DNA of 34,031 nucleotides, from positions 1-34,031 of the forward strand of contig PMWW01000017.1 of assembly GCA_003165795.1 (NCBI GenBank), in the 5' to 3' direction. The notes below the pieces were generated by a model. That model ran no database searches, was not told where the DNA came from, and was given only the letters and a program-made list of their open reading frames with translations. Source of the stretch: Acidobacteriaceae bacterium (GTDB lineage Bacteria > Acidobacteriota > Terriglobia > Terriglobales > Acidobacteriaceae). This document shows positions 1 through 8,165 of this stretch, in pieces (the stretch's first letter is position 1; the number at the start of each line of letters is the position of its first letter). The position numbers were made by a program, and so were the translations under genes.

Positions 1-597
1 ACGAACCCATGCATTGCAGTAGCTGCCACGACCGAGAGGTTCCGCAACCGTCTCGTAAGCAGCCCGACACCGAGAGCCGCCTCGGCAAAGGGGGGTAATA
101 TGGCCAAGGCCCGGAAGGGAAAGGCTGTGGTTTCGCTTCCGCCGAAAAGGCGAGGCAAAACATAAAGGGCGAAATCCGAGTTAATCTTTTGCAAACCACT
201 ATAGAAATAAGTACTAACAACAATTAGCCGGCACATGTTGAGGGCCGCTTCCTGATCTTCAATCCGGCCACTTCTCCAGTAGAAGACTCCAAACGTTGCT
301 ATCATAAGGAAATATTGATAAGCCCAAGGTTGCCAGCGGCATTGGTCCAGCGCACCTAGAAGTGTAGCTAGGACTCTAGAAAAATGAGTATGTAAGTTTG
401 TGGCTTGGAGGTTGAGCTAACAAGAATAAGCAAGACGATTAGGCAGATAAGACAAATGTAGTCCACAGGGAAGGGAATTTGCGGCAGCCCTCGGATAACA
501 GGCACTAGCTAGGGGGAAGTGCTTATCCACAGGTGTCTGGACAGCGAGACGCCAGCCAGCAAGCCCACAACAGCAGTTAACTTAGTCCAAAAAACCT
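1..597 (-). pseudogene. Decayed DoxX/HTTM-like membrane protein, partial at window edge
   Basis: Reading the minus strand inward from about 597 gives a hydrophobic multi-TM protein in two frames. The first part reads KLTAVVGLLAGVSLSRHLW, then meets an in-frame TAG at 511-509, then resumes as VPVIRGLPQIPFPVDY and an aliphatic helix. Near 373-385 the reading frame shifts, and the second part (LLGALDQCRWQPWAYQYF, then FYSGLQKINSDFALYVLP) stays open to base 1. The LDQxRWQPW and FYSGLQK segments remind me of the DoxX/MauE/HTTM class of small uncharacterised membrane proteins; that family call is tentative. No clear start codon or Shine-Dalgarno survives; a GGGAGG lies near 603-598, just beyond the first readable codons. 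The stretch is visibly richer in A+T than the genes that follow. It lies downstream of nuoN on the same strand. A natural pseudogene is the simplest reading, but two assembly errors could give the same picture. Confidence 0.62.
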
Positions 598-747
598 ACC
601 TCCCAAAGAGGACAGGTACTGCCGAATGGCGGAGAAGTTTCCAGGGCCTGGCGTAACCAATTGGCGTCGCATATCGTGACAAAAAGAAGAAATTCTATCA
701 CAACCTACTTGTTGGTCGGCTGCGATCGGCCACGATTGAAGGTTAGT

Positions 748-762
748 CCGACTAGGAGTCGG
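748..762 (-). terminator. Short hairpin just after nuoN stop
   Basis: CCGACT-AGG-AGTCGG is a 6-bp stem with a 3-nt loop, four bases beyond the nuoN stop codon (766-768). No U-rich tract follows it on the minus strand, so it is at best a weak or Rho-assisted 3' end for the nuo transcript. The U-rich side is on the plus strand (gtttta). Confidence 0.35.
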
Positions 763-765
763 GTT

Positions 766-2202
766 TTACTTCAGCAGGTCCTGCGCACTCTGAATCGCAT
801 AGTCGAGCACGCGGCCCGGCATCACGCCCAGGTAGATGGTCGCGACCAGGCTAATTGCTAGTCCAACCCCCAGTCCGGCGGGAATGCGGGCGACGGGCGC
901 TTCAACCCGCTCGTCGCGCATATACATATAGACGATGACGCGCAGGTAATAGTAAGCAGCGATCGCGCTGTTAATCACTCCGATGATGGTAAGTCCCACC
1001 AGGTTGGACTGCAGCGCGGCCGAGAAGACGTAAAACTTGGCGAAGAAGCCGCCGGTGACAGGGATGCCGATCAGAGATAGCAGAAAGATGGTCAAAGTTG
1101 CCGCCAGCAGTGGTGAACGGCGGCCGAGGCCGGCGTAGTCGTCGAGGGTGACGTACTTCTCGCCCTCGGACGCGAAATGGCCGATCACCGCGAAGGCGCC
1201 GACATTCATTGCGGCGTAAGAAGCCGCGTAAAAGATCGCCGCCGAAATTCCCACCTGCTTCGCAGCCGCGAAGGCAACCAGCAAGTATCCCGCGTGAGCG
1301 ATCGATGAGTACGCCAGCAACCGCTTGACGTTCTGCTGTACCAGCGCGCCGATATTGCCCAGCGTCATGGACAGAGCGGCCGAAACCCAGACCATCCAGA
1401 ACCAGCCGGGAGCGCCAGTAGCAAACAGCACGCGCAGCAGTACCGCAAATGCAGCGGCTTTTGGTCCGGTTGACATCAACGCGACCACCGGCGCGGGAGA
1501 GCCTTCGTAGACATCGGGGGTCCACACGTGGAAGGGAGCTGAAGCAACCTTGAAGCCGAGCCCTACGAACATCAGTCCGACGGCAAGATAAGCCAGCACC
1601 GAGGCCTGTTGCGTTTGGAAATAGTGGGCAATGCCGTAGACGTTGGTCGTGCCCGTAGCGCCGAAGATCAGTGCCACGCCGTAGAGAAAGAATGCGGTGG
1701 CGAATGATCCGAGCAGGAAATATTTCAGCGACGCTTCGGCGCTCTCGGCGGCGCGGCGTCGCATTCCGGCGAGTATATAAGTTGAGATCGACGAAATTTC
1801 CAGCGCGATGAAGATCAGCACCAGTTCGACGGCGGCGGACATCAACATCATGCCGACGGTGCCAAACAGGACCAGCGCGTAATACTCGCCCGAGCGAATC
1901 CGTTGCACGTCCAGATATTCGAATGAGATCAGGATGACGACCAGCGCGATCAACAGCACCACAACGTGAAAGAAGACGCTGAAGGTGTCAACGCTGACCG
2001 TGTTGTAGAACGCACTGCCGTAAAAGCCCGGCTGGTAAGCAGTGGCGGCCAGAGCGGCAAGCACTCCGATGACCGCGATTACGCCGAGGGGTTTCTTCGG
2101 ACTTTGTTCGGGGAGCACCGGATCGACCATCATGACGATGATGCCGAAGATGCTCAGCACCAGCTCAGGCAGGATCCGAATGTAGTCAACGGCCGGGATC
2201 AT
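766..2202 (-). CDS. nuoN: NADH-quinone oxidoreductase subunit N
   Basis: This is one of the three antiporter-like proton-pumping subunits of the complex I membrane arm. The 478-residue protein is close to the usual NuoN length and consists almost entirely of membrane helices. Family landmarks are visible: the conserved Glu in FIALEISSISTYILAG (E135), and the Lys-bearing broken helix GLGFKVASAPFHVWTPDVY (K218), whose APFHVWxPDVYEGSP sequence is diagnostic. Its ATG overlaps the nuoM stop by four bases (ATGA at 2202-2199), so translation is probably coupled. It is the last gene of the nuo operon; a short hairpin and then a pseudogene follow. Confidence 0.96.
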   Translation of the reverse strand: MIPAVDYIRILPELVLSIFGIIVMMVDPVLPEQSPKKPLGVIAVIGVLAALAATAYQPGFYGSAFYNTVSVDTFSVFFHVVVLLIALVVILISFEYLDVQRIRSGEYYALVLFGTVGMMLMSAAVELVLIFIALEISSISTYILAGMRRRAAESAEASLKYFLLGSFATAFFLYGVALIFGATGTTNVYGIAHYFQTQQASVLAYLAVGLMFVGLGFKVASAPFHVWTPDVYEGSPAPVVALMSTGPKAAAFAVLLRVLFATGAPGWFWMVWVSAALSMTLGNIGALVQQNVKRLLAYSSIAHAGYLLVAFAAAKQVGISAAIFYAASYAAMNVGAFAVIGHFASEGEKYVTLDDYAGLGRRSPLLAATLTIFLLSLIGIPVTGGFFAKFYVFSAALQSNLVGLTIIGVINSAIAAYYYLRVIVYMYMRDERVEAPVARIPAGLGVGLAISLVATIYLGVMPGRVLDYAIQSAQDLLK

Positions 2203-3788
2203 CGTCCGATCACCTCCACCCCGTTACGCGCAAAATCGGCGTGTAATGGAGGCCCCGGTGCCGCAGGCGAGTTCCTTGCCGGAAGAACGGCAGCCTGGGT
2301 GACACCGGAGAACTGCTTCAACGCGGCCGACACGGCAGGATCAATCGAGTGCAGCCACAGCATCGGCGCCACGCCCATGACCAACGCAGCGATTGCCAGC
2401 GGCCACAGGGAGACGCGCTCACGAGCGTCGATGTCGCGCAGGGAGCTGTTCACCGGCTTGGTAACGTTGCCGTAGAAGACGCGCTGATACATCCACAGCA
2501 GGTAGCACGCGCTCCAGATCACTCCAGTTGCCGCCAGAATTCCGTAAAGCTGTTTGGCTTGAAATGCTCCGCTGAGCACCATGAACTCGCCCACGAAGCC
2601 GTTGAGCAGAGGTAATCCCACCGAAGACAGCATGATGAAGGCGAAGAAAGTAGCGAATACCGGCATTGGGGTGGCCAGGCCGCCGAACTCACTGAGCTCG
2701 TAAGTATGGCGGCGATCGTAAATCATTCCCAGCAGCATGAAGAGCGCGCCGGTGGAGATGCCATGGCTCAGCATCTGGTAGACCGCGCCGTCAACCCCGA
2801 GTTGGGTGAAGCTGAAGATACCCAGCACGACGAATCCCAAGTGGCTCACCGAGGTGTAGGCAACCAGACGCTTGATATTCGGCTGGATCATGGCCACCAG
2901 CGCGCCATAGATGATGCCGATGATGGCGAGGGCGATGATCCAGGGAGCGTTGCGCCGCGCCTGTTCGGGGAAGAGTCCAAGGTTGAAGCGCAGCAGACCG
3001 TAGGTGCCCATCTTCAATAGCACGCCCGCCAGCAGGACCGAGCCGGCCGTAGGCGCTTCCACGTGTGCGTCCGGCAGCCAGGTGTGGACAGGGAAAAGAG
3101 GTACCTTAACGGCGAAGGCTACGAAGAAGCCGAGGAACAACCACAGAGCGGCGTTGCCGAAGCCAGACACTTGGCCACTCTGAATCATGCCTTGGATGGT
3201 GACAAAGTCAAAGCTGCCGGTGCGTGCGTAGAGCCACAGAATCGCCGCCAGCATGAATACTGAGGCGATCATCGTATAAAGGAAGAACTTGACGGCTGCG
3301 TAAATCTTCCGCCCGTGGCCGTACATGCCGATGAGCAGCGCCATCGGGATCAGCGTCGCTTCCCAGAAGAAGTAGAAGAGGAAGAGATCGAGCGCGACAA
3401 ACACGCCGATCATCGCCGTCTCAAGTACCAGCATCAGGATGAAGAATTCCTTCACCCGGTCACCAATCGACTTCCACGAAATGAGTACGCACAGCGGCAT
3501 CAGGAATGTGGTCAGGATCACCAGCCACAACGAGATGCCATCCACGCCCATGTGGTAGTGAATGTTGGGATGGGGAATCCAGGGCACGTTCTCTTCGTAT
3601 TGAAAACCGCTTTGGCCGCGAACGAAATACCAGGTCAGGTGCAGCGAGGCCAGAAGCGTGATGAGCGAAACCGCCAGCGCGAAGTAGCGGACGTCGCGAT
3701 CACGGCGCGGGAAGAAGGCCAACAGGATCGCGCCCGCCAAGGGCAGGAAAACCACGATGGTGAGGATGTTGTCGTTGATGAACTTCAT
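2199..3788 (-). CDS. nuoM: NADH-quinone oxidoreductase subunit M
   Basis: Antiporter-like proton-pumping subunit of complex I, 529 residues, inner membrane. I chose the ATG at 3788 ([10 protein letters not shown]) because it is preceded by GGAGAGGTG and overlaps the nuoL stop as ATGA; the frame is open further upstream, but that stretch lies inside nuoL. Visible signatures are FFWEATLIPMALLIGMYG (E143, the TM5 glutamate), FAVKVPLFPVHTWLPDAH (K228, the TM7 lysine) and AHVEAPTAGSVLLAGVLLK. The C-terminal tail is Pro/Ala rich and less conserved. It sits between nuoL and nuoN, with four-base overlaps at both ends. Confidence 0.96.
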   Translation of the reverse strand: MKFINDNILTIVVFLPLAGAILLAFFPRRDRDVRYFALAVSLITLLASLHLTWYFVRGQSGFQYEENVPWIPHPNIHYHMGVDGISLWLVILTTFLMPLCVLISWKSIGDRVKEFFILMLVLETAMIGVFVALDLFLFYFFWEATLIPMALLIGMYGHGRKIYAAVKFFLYTMIASVFMLAAILWLYARTGSFDFVTIQGMIQSGQVSGFGNAALWLFLGFFVAFAVKVPLFPVHTWLPDAHVEAPTAGSVLLAGVLLKMGTYGLLRFNLGLFPEQARRNAPWIIALAIIGIIYGALVAMIQPNIKRLVAYTSVSHLGFVVLGIFSFTQLGVDGAVYQMLSHGISTGALFMLLGMIYDRRHTYELSEFGGLATPMPVFATFFAFIMLSSVGLPLLNGFVGEFMVLSGAFQAKQLYGILAATGVIWSACYLLWMYQRVFYGNVTKPVNSSLRDIDARERVSLWPLAIAALVMGVAPMLWLHSIDPAVSAALKQFSGVTQAAVLPARNSPAAPGPPLHADFARNGVEVIGR

Positions 3789-5848
3789 CGCACACCTCTC
3801 CAGACCATAAAGGCGATCACCGCGGCCGCGCCCACGGCAACCCATCCCGCGTAGGAGCGGATGTTGCCCGACTGCATGTGGCGCATCGCGTCCGAGGCTT
3901 CCCGCGCGTCCGTGGCGCTGCCGTCCACCGCTCGATCGATCAGACCTTGATCGATTCCTTTCCAGAAAACATTGGTCGACAGCAGGATGAGAGGCTGGAT
4001 GATGACCGCTCCATAGAGTTCGTCGATCTTGTACTTGTCTAGCAGCAGCGTGTATAGACCGCCAGCCGCCTTGGCCATTCGCTCCGGAAGCTCAGGCCGC
4101 TTGTAGTAGAGCCACCAGGCAGCAAGAAATCCGAGTGCGGCCAGCCCAACCGAGATGGAGCTGAAGGCCAGCTCCGTGCTGTTGTCTTCCGATTCCGGTT
4201 TGGCTTCGGCGGGAGTTGCTGCCGCAGCGCCGGGAGTTGCCGAAGCCTCGTTGAATGCTGGCGAAAGGAAGGTGCCGAACCGATCTGATCCGTGCAACGA
4301 ATGAGGAACGCCCGCCCATCCACCAACCAGTGACAGCAGAGCGAGAATCATCAGCGGTACCACCATCACCCACGGGCTCTCGTGAGGCGATCGGTGACCG
4401 TGGCTGCCAGCGGCAGCGTGCGCATCTTTGGCGTCCTGGACTGCTCCAGTGTGGCCGGCATGTTGCGCGTCGGCATCGTGCCCATGTGCGACAGTCTCAG
4501 GATTCGGACCGCGATACTTGCCAAAGAACGTCAGGAACCACAGCCGGAACATGTAGAACGACGTCATGCCGGCGGTGATTACGCCCACCAGCCACAAGAC
4601 GTGATACCCGCTGCTCCAGGCGGACCACAGAATCCGGTCCTTCGAAAAGAAGCCGGCGAATGGTGGCAGTCCGGCGATGGCGAAGGTCGCGATGGTCATC
4701 GACCAGAAGGTGTAAGGCAGATACTTGCGCAGGCCTCCCATGTGGCGCATGTCCTGTTCGCCGCCGAGACCGTGAATCACCGAGCCCGCCGCCAGGAACA
4801 GCAACGCCTTGAAGAAGGCGTGGGTCATGAGATGGAAGATTCCGCCAACGTAATCCAGGACGCCGCAGGCCATAAACATGTAGCCCAACTGCGAAATCGT
4901 CGAGTAGGCCAACACCTTCTTAATGTCGGTCTGCACAATGCCGATGGAGGCGGCGAAGATCGCAGTCAGGGTTCCAATCACCGCGACCGCCATCTGCGCA
5001 TCAGGCGCGCGGTTGAATACTAGATGCGATCGCGCCACCATGTATACGCCGGCGGTCACCATGGTTGCTGCGTGAATCAGGGCTGACACGGGCGTGGGAC
5101 CTTCCATCGCATCGGGCAGCCAGACGTACAGCGGAATCTGTGCGGACTTGCCGGTTGCGCCGACCAGCATCAGCAGGCCAATCGCGGTCAGCAGGCCGGC
5201 AGCGCCAGTCTCGACGGGATACCTGCTGATGAGCGGCCAGAGACTGTCGTATTGCAAAGTCCCGAAATGTTTGATCAGCAGGAAGAGCGCGATCAGGAAA
5301 CCGAAGTCGCCGACCCGGTTGGTGATGAAGGCTTTCTTGCCGGCATCGGCTGCGCTCTTCTTGAGGAACCAGAAGCCGATCAGCAGGTACGATGCTAGGC
5401 CCACGCCCTCCCAGCCGACGAACATCAGCAGATAATTGTTCGCCAGCACCAGCGTGAGCATGAAGAACATGAAGATGTTCAGGTAAGCAAAATAGCGGTA
5501 ATAGCCGCCTTCATGCTCCATGTAGCCGACGGAGTAAACGTGGATGAGGAAGCCGACGCCGGTGACCACCAGCATCATGATTACCGAGAGCTGATCGAGA
5601 TACATGCCGTACTCGGCCGAGAATGCGCCCGCGCTCAACCAGGTGGCATAACGCTCGATGTGAGGGATCTGGTCCGGCGACAATCCGGCAAACTGCGCCG
5701 CCACCCAGAGCGCCATGGCAAACGGCGCCGCCGTGAATCCCAACGCGATGGCATTCACCAGCGCTCTTGGAAAACGCTTGCCCAGCAGGCCGTTGACGGC
5801 AGCGCCTGCCAAAGGGAGCAGCGGAATGATCCAAAGGTGCATGCTCAT
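3785..5848 (-). CDS. nuoL: NADH-quinone oxidoreductase subunit L
   Basis: Distal antiporter-like subunit of complex I, which also carries the long lateral amphipathic helix. At 687 residues it is longer than the roughly 610 typical of proteobacterial NuoL. Landmarks are [16 protein letters not shown] (E147), [20 protein letters not shown] (K234), [18 protein letters not shown], and the C-terminal [15 protein letters not shown] leading into the final TM helix. Two low-complexity insertions explain the extra length: a histidine-rich segment (8 His within residues 455-489) and an Ala/Pro/Glu-rich stretch around 533-558. Start and stop overlap nuoK and nuoM by four bases each. Confidence 0.96.
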   Translation of the reverse strand: MSMHLWIIPLLPLAGAAVNGLLGKRFPRALVNAIALGFTAAPFAMALWVAAQFAGLSPDQIPHIERYATWLSAGAFSAEYGMYLDQLSVIMMLVVTGVGFLIHVYSVGYMEHEGGYYRYFAYLNIFMFFMLTLVLANNYLLMFVGWEGVGLASYLLIGFWFLKKSAADAGKKAFITNRVGDFGFLIALFLLIKHFGTLQYDSLWPLISRYPVETGAAGLLTAIGLLMLVGATGKSAQIPLYVWLPDAMEGPTPVSALIHAATMVTAGVYMVARSHLVFNRAPDAQMAVAVIGTLTAIFAASIGIVQTDIKKVLAYSTISQLGYMFMACGVLDYVGGIFHLMTHAFFKALLFLAAGSVIHGLGGEQDMRHMGGLRKYLPYTFWSMTIATFAIAGLPPFAGFFSKDRILWSAWSSGYHVLWLVGVITAGMTSFYMFRLWFLTFFGKYRGPNPETVAHGHDADAQHAGHTGAVQDAKDAHAAAGSHGHRSPHESPWVMVVPLMILALLSLVGGWAGVPHSLHGSDRFGTFLSPAFNEASATPGAAAATPAEAKPESEDNSTELAFSSISVGLAALGFLAAWWLYYKRPELPERMAKAAGGLYTLLLDKYKIDELYGAVIIQPLILLSTNVFWKGIDQGLIDRAVDGSATDAREASDAMRHMQSGNIRSYAGWVAVGAAAVIAFMVWRGVR

Positions 5849-6147
5849 AGTTTGAGGAGGTTCACGCGATCTACATTCAGCGTCTCGCGCGTGCGGAATA
5901 CGGCGATGATGATGGCCAAACCAACGGCGGCTTCGGCGGCGGCCACCACCATCACAAAGAAGACGAAGATGTGGCCTTCGAGCTTATTGAGCTGCGCGGC
6001 GAAGGCGACGAAAGAAAGATTCACCCCGTTCAGCATCAGCTCAATCGAGAGAAAAATAGTGATGATGTTGCGCTTGATAAGAAATCCGGCAACGCCGCAG
6101 GCAAACAGAATTGCGCTTAGAACTAGGTAGTAGGAAAGAGGGACCAT
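5845..6147 (-). CDS. nuoK: NADH-quinone oxidoreductase subunit K
   Basis: Small membrane-arm subunit of complex I (MrpC-like), 100 residues with three predicted TM helices, the normal length. The two acidic residues of the family are present, in [13 protein letters not shown] and in [17 protein letters not shown]; they form part of the hydrophilic axis along the membrane arm. The gene begins directly after the nuoJ stop (6148) and ends in an ATGA overlap with nuoL. Those tight junctions indicate one transcript and coupled translation. Confidence 0.96.
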   Translation of the reverse strand: MVPLSYYLVLSAILFACGVAGFLIKRNIITIFLSIELMLNGVNLSFVAFAAQLNKLEGHIFVFFVMVVAAAEAAVGLAIIIAVFRTRETLNVDRVNLLKL

Positions 6148-6669
6148 CTATTCCTCCCTCCGCGCCAGGACCACCGCGCCCATGATGGCGATCAGGATCA
6201 GGATCGACGTCACCTCGAAAGGCAGCAGATAGTTGCGGAACAGCAAATGTCCGACAGCCTGCGGATTGCCGAAGACGTCGCTGCCGTTCATGACCGTGGG
6301 ACCGCCGATGGCGATGCGGTCCAGCCCGGTGAGATGGCTGACGACCGCGGCGGTAATGCCCAAGCCGATGATCAGCGCCGGCACACCCAGCATGGTGGCG
6401 ACCCGGCTTTCATGGGGCAAACGAACTTCCTCTCCGGCGTTGAGCAACATGATGACGAAGACGAACAAGACCATCACCGCGCCGGCATAAACGATGACCT
6501 GCACTGCGGCCACGAACTCGGCCCCCAGCAGCAGATAAATCAGCGCCAGCGACCCCATCACCACGATCAGCGACAGAGCGCTGTTGATGGGGTGCTTCTG
6601 CACCAGGAGGTTGATCGCGCCTCCCACACACAGCGCCGCGAAGATGAAGAACAGAACAAGAGCTAACAT
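6148..6669 (-). CDS. nuoJ: NADH-quinone oxidoreductase subunit J
   Basis: Membrane-arm subunit of complex I, 173 residues with about five TM helices. The family signature YLLLGAEFVAAVQVIVYAGA is followed by VMVLFVFVIMLLN, corresponding to the TM3 region with its pi-bulge. The ATG is at 6669. The 365 bp upstream, towards nuoH, is where nuoI normally lies; it is non-coding here and filled with repeats. The gene abuts nuoK without a spacer. Confidence 0.95.
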   Translation of the reverse strand: MLALVLFFIFAALCVGGAINLLVQKHPINSALSLIVVMGSLALIYLLLGAEFVAAVQVIVYAGAVMVLFVFVIMLLNAGEEVRLPHESRVATMLGVPALIIGLGITAAVVSHLTGLDRIAIGGPTVMNGSDVFGNPQAVGHLLFRNYLLPFEVTSILILIAIMGAVVLARREE

Positions 6670-6719
6670 GATTATTCAATCGCCGGCAAACGGCCAGGCC
6701 GGGCTAACTCCATACTGCG

Positions 6720-6768
6720 GCAATCGGCAGTTGGCATTTAGCATTCAGCATTCAGCATTCAGAACTCC
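6720..6768. repeat. Heptad repeat array H1 (upstream of nuoJ)
   Basis: Seven 7-nt units in strict phase: gcaatcg, gcagttg, gcattta, three identical gcattca, then gaactcc. On the nuo strand the central units can be phased as GCTGAAT. It forms the nuoJ-proximal flank of the composite hairpin element at 6801-6931. Confidence 0.8.
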
Positions 6769-6800
6769 ATCGTCCGCACATCCGCAGAATTCGTTTTGGG

Positions 6801-6931
6801 TCAGGGCACGTCTTCAGACGTGCCGCAACCGCATCGGCTGTGACCTGGGCTTTAGCCTCTGCCTCAGTCTGCCGGGCTAAAGCCCTAACGCCAGATGGGC
6901 TACGATCGGCACGACTGAAGTCGTGCCCTGA
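6801..6931. repeat. Composite hairpin element A (nuoH-nuoJ spacer)
   Basis: Imperfect 24-nt terminal inverted repeats (6801-6824 and 6908-6931) enclose an internal 11-bp inverted repeat (6847-6857 with 6874-6885, GGGCTTTAGCC / GGGCTAAAGCCC). Each terminal arm is itself a hairpin: GGCACGTCTTCAGACGTGCC on the left and GGCACGACTGAAGTCGTGCC on the right. The two arms differ by a paired T-A to A-T swap that keeps the stem intact. The element occupies most of the 365-bp gene-free stretch 6670-7034, where nuoI would be expected. I see no protein gene in it; its minus-strand translation contains GHDFSRAD, a by-product I associate with acidobacterial intergenic repeats. Confidence 0.82.
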
Positions 6932-6993
6932 CACAAAGCCTTTCATCAACGCTGAAAGACAAACCATCAAGAGCGCATCTTCTAAAGTGCTCT

Positions 6994-7035
6994 TGCCAAC
7001 TGCTAACTACCAAGCGCGAACTGCTAGCCGCTAGT
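6994..7035. repeat. Heptad repeat array H2 (abuts nuoH stop)
   Basis: Six 7-nt units in phase: tgccaac, tgctaac, taccaag, cgcgaac, tgctagc, cgctagt. The last unit ends on the first base of the nuoH stop codon triplet (7035-7037), so the array starts directly at the 3' end of nuoH when read on the nuo strand. Together with H1 it brackets hairpin element A. Confidence 0.75.
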
Positions 7036-8069
7036 TACTTTACTGCCACAACAAAGGCAGTCACCACGATATTCGCAATGGCCAGCGGCAGCAAAAACTT
7101 CCAGCCGAAGGCCATGAGCTGGTCATAGCGGAAACGCGGCAAGGTGCCGCGGACCCAGATGTAAATAAACATGAAGGCGAAGACACGCACCGCGAACCAG
7201 AATACCGGCAGCAGCGACTGCACAATCGGCGGGCCGAAGACCGGGCCCGACCAGCCGCCCAGAAACAGGATCGACGCCAGGCAGGCTACGGTCACCATGT
7301 TGGCGTACTCCGCCATAAAGAACATGGCGAACTTCATCGAACTGTACTCGGTGTGATAGCCGGCGACTAGTTCGGTTTCAGCTTCCGGCAGATCGAAAGG
7401 AATGCGGTTCGTTTCGGCATAGGCCGCCATGATGTAGATGAAGAAGGCGACGAACTGTCCCTTGAAAATATTCCACTTGGGAATGAATCCGAACCAGACG
7501 CCGGCCTGCGAATTGACGATGTCGCTCAGGCTGAAACTGCCGGCGTAAATCAGTACGCCGATCAGCGACAGGCCGAGCGCAATCTCGTAGCTGATCATTT
7601 GCGCCGAAGCGCGCAGGCCGCCCAGCATGGAGTACTTGCTGTTGGAAGACCAGCCGGCCAGCGCCACTCCATAAACTCCGACCGAAGTGACACCCAGAAT
7701 GACGAGCAGGCCAATATTGATGTCGGTGATCTGCAGTGGCGTGTTAACGCTGCCGAGTCTGATCCAGGGGCCGATCGGAATGACCGCGATGGAGGTCAGT
7801 GCCGTGGTCAATGCGATGATCGGTGCCAGCATGTACAAGGGCTTGTTGACGTATGGTGGTGTGAGGTCTTCCTTAAAGATAAACTTTAAGCCGTCGGCGA
7901 GCGGCTGCCAGATGCCGAACGGCCCCACCCGCGACGGTCCCCATCGGTTCTGTATGTGGGCAACCACTTTGCGTTCCAGCAACGTGGTATAAGCCACGGC
8001 CGTCAGCAGGATCAACAGCGCGAGCACGATCTTGACCAGCGAAACCAGGATGTACGTTCCAATGCTCAT
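7035..8069 (-). CDS. nuoH: NADH-quinone oxidoreductase subunit H
   Basis: Membrane subunit that joins the peripheral and membrane arms of complex I and forms much of the quinone chamber; 344 residues with about eight TM helices. Diagnostic stretches are LLERKVVAHIQNRWGPSRVG, PLADGLKFIFKEDLTP and NRIPFDLPEAETELVAGYHT; the acidic loop of the last lies by the quinone path. The ATG at 8069 fits the family N-terminus. The sequence just upstream is a heptad array rather than a Shine-Dalgarno, so initiation may depend on readthrough or coupling from nuoG. nuoI does not follow. Confidence 0.96.
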   Translation of the reverse strand: MSIGTYILVSLVKIVLALLILLTAVAYTTLLERKVVAHIQNRWGPSRVGPFGIWQPLADGLKFIFKEDLTPPYVNKPLYMLAPIIALTTALTSIAVIPIGPWIRLGSVNTPLQITDINIGLLVILGVTSVGVYGVALAGWSSNSKYSMLGGLRASAQMISYEIALGLSLIGVLIYAGSFSLSDIVNSQAGVWFGFIPKWNIFKGQFVAFFIYIMAAYAETNRIPFDLPEAETELVAGYHTEYSSMKFAMFFMAEYANMVTVACLASILFLGGWSGPVFGPPIVQSLLPVFWFAVRVFAFMFIYIWVRGTLPRFRYDQLMAFGWKFLLPLAIANIVVTAFVVAVK

Positions 8070-8073
8070 GTAA

Positions 8074-8136
8074 GTTATCAGCCGTCAGCCGTCAGTAAAC
8101 CGCTTTTCGCTAGTCGCCCTTCGCCGTTCGCCAGAA
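8074..8136. repeat. Heptad repeat array H3 (nuoG-nuoH spacer)
   Basis: Nine consecutive 7-nt units, all beginning with g on the plus strand, including two identical gccgtca and the related gcccttc, gccgttc and gctagtc. The array fills nearly the whole 96-bp gap between nuoG (stop at 8166) and nuoH (start 8069) and reaches within five bases of the nuoH ATG. Confidence 0.8.
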
Positions 8137-8165
8137 GAGTAAAGCCGCTATCTATTTCAAGCGTC

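Noticed and set aside
6752-6970. Minus-strand frame of 72 codons containing GHDFSRAD
   Set aside because: It is a translation of the hairpin element, not a gene; the palindromes explain the sequence.
6670-7034. Possible remnant of nuoI between nuoH and nuoJ
   Set aside because: No CxxCxxCxxxC ferredoxin motif or homologous stretch was found in any frame, and the gap is too short for a full nuoI.
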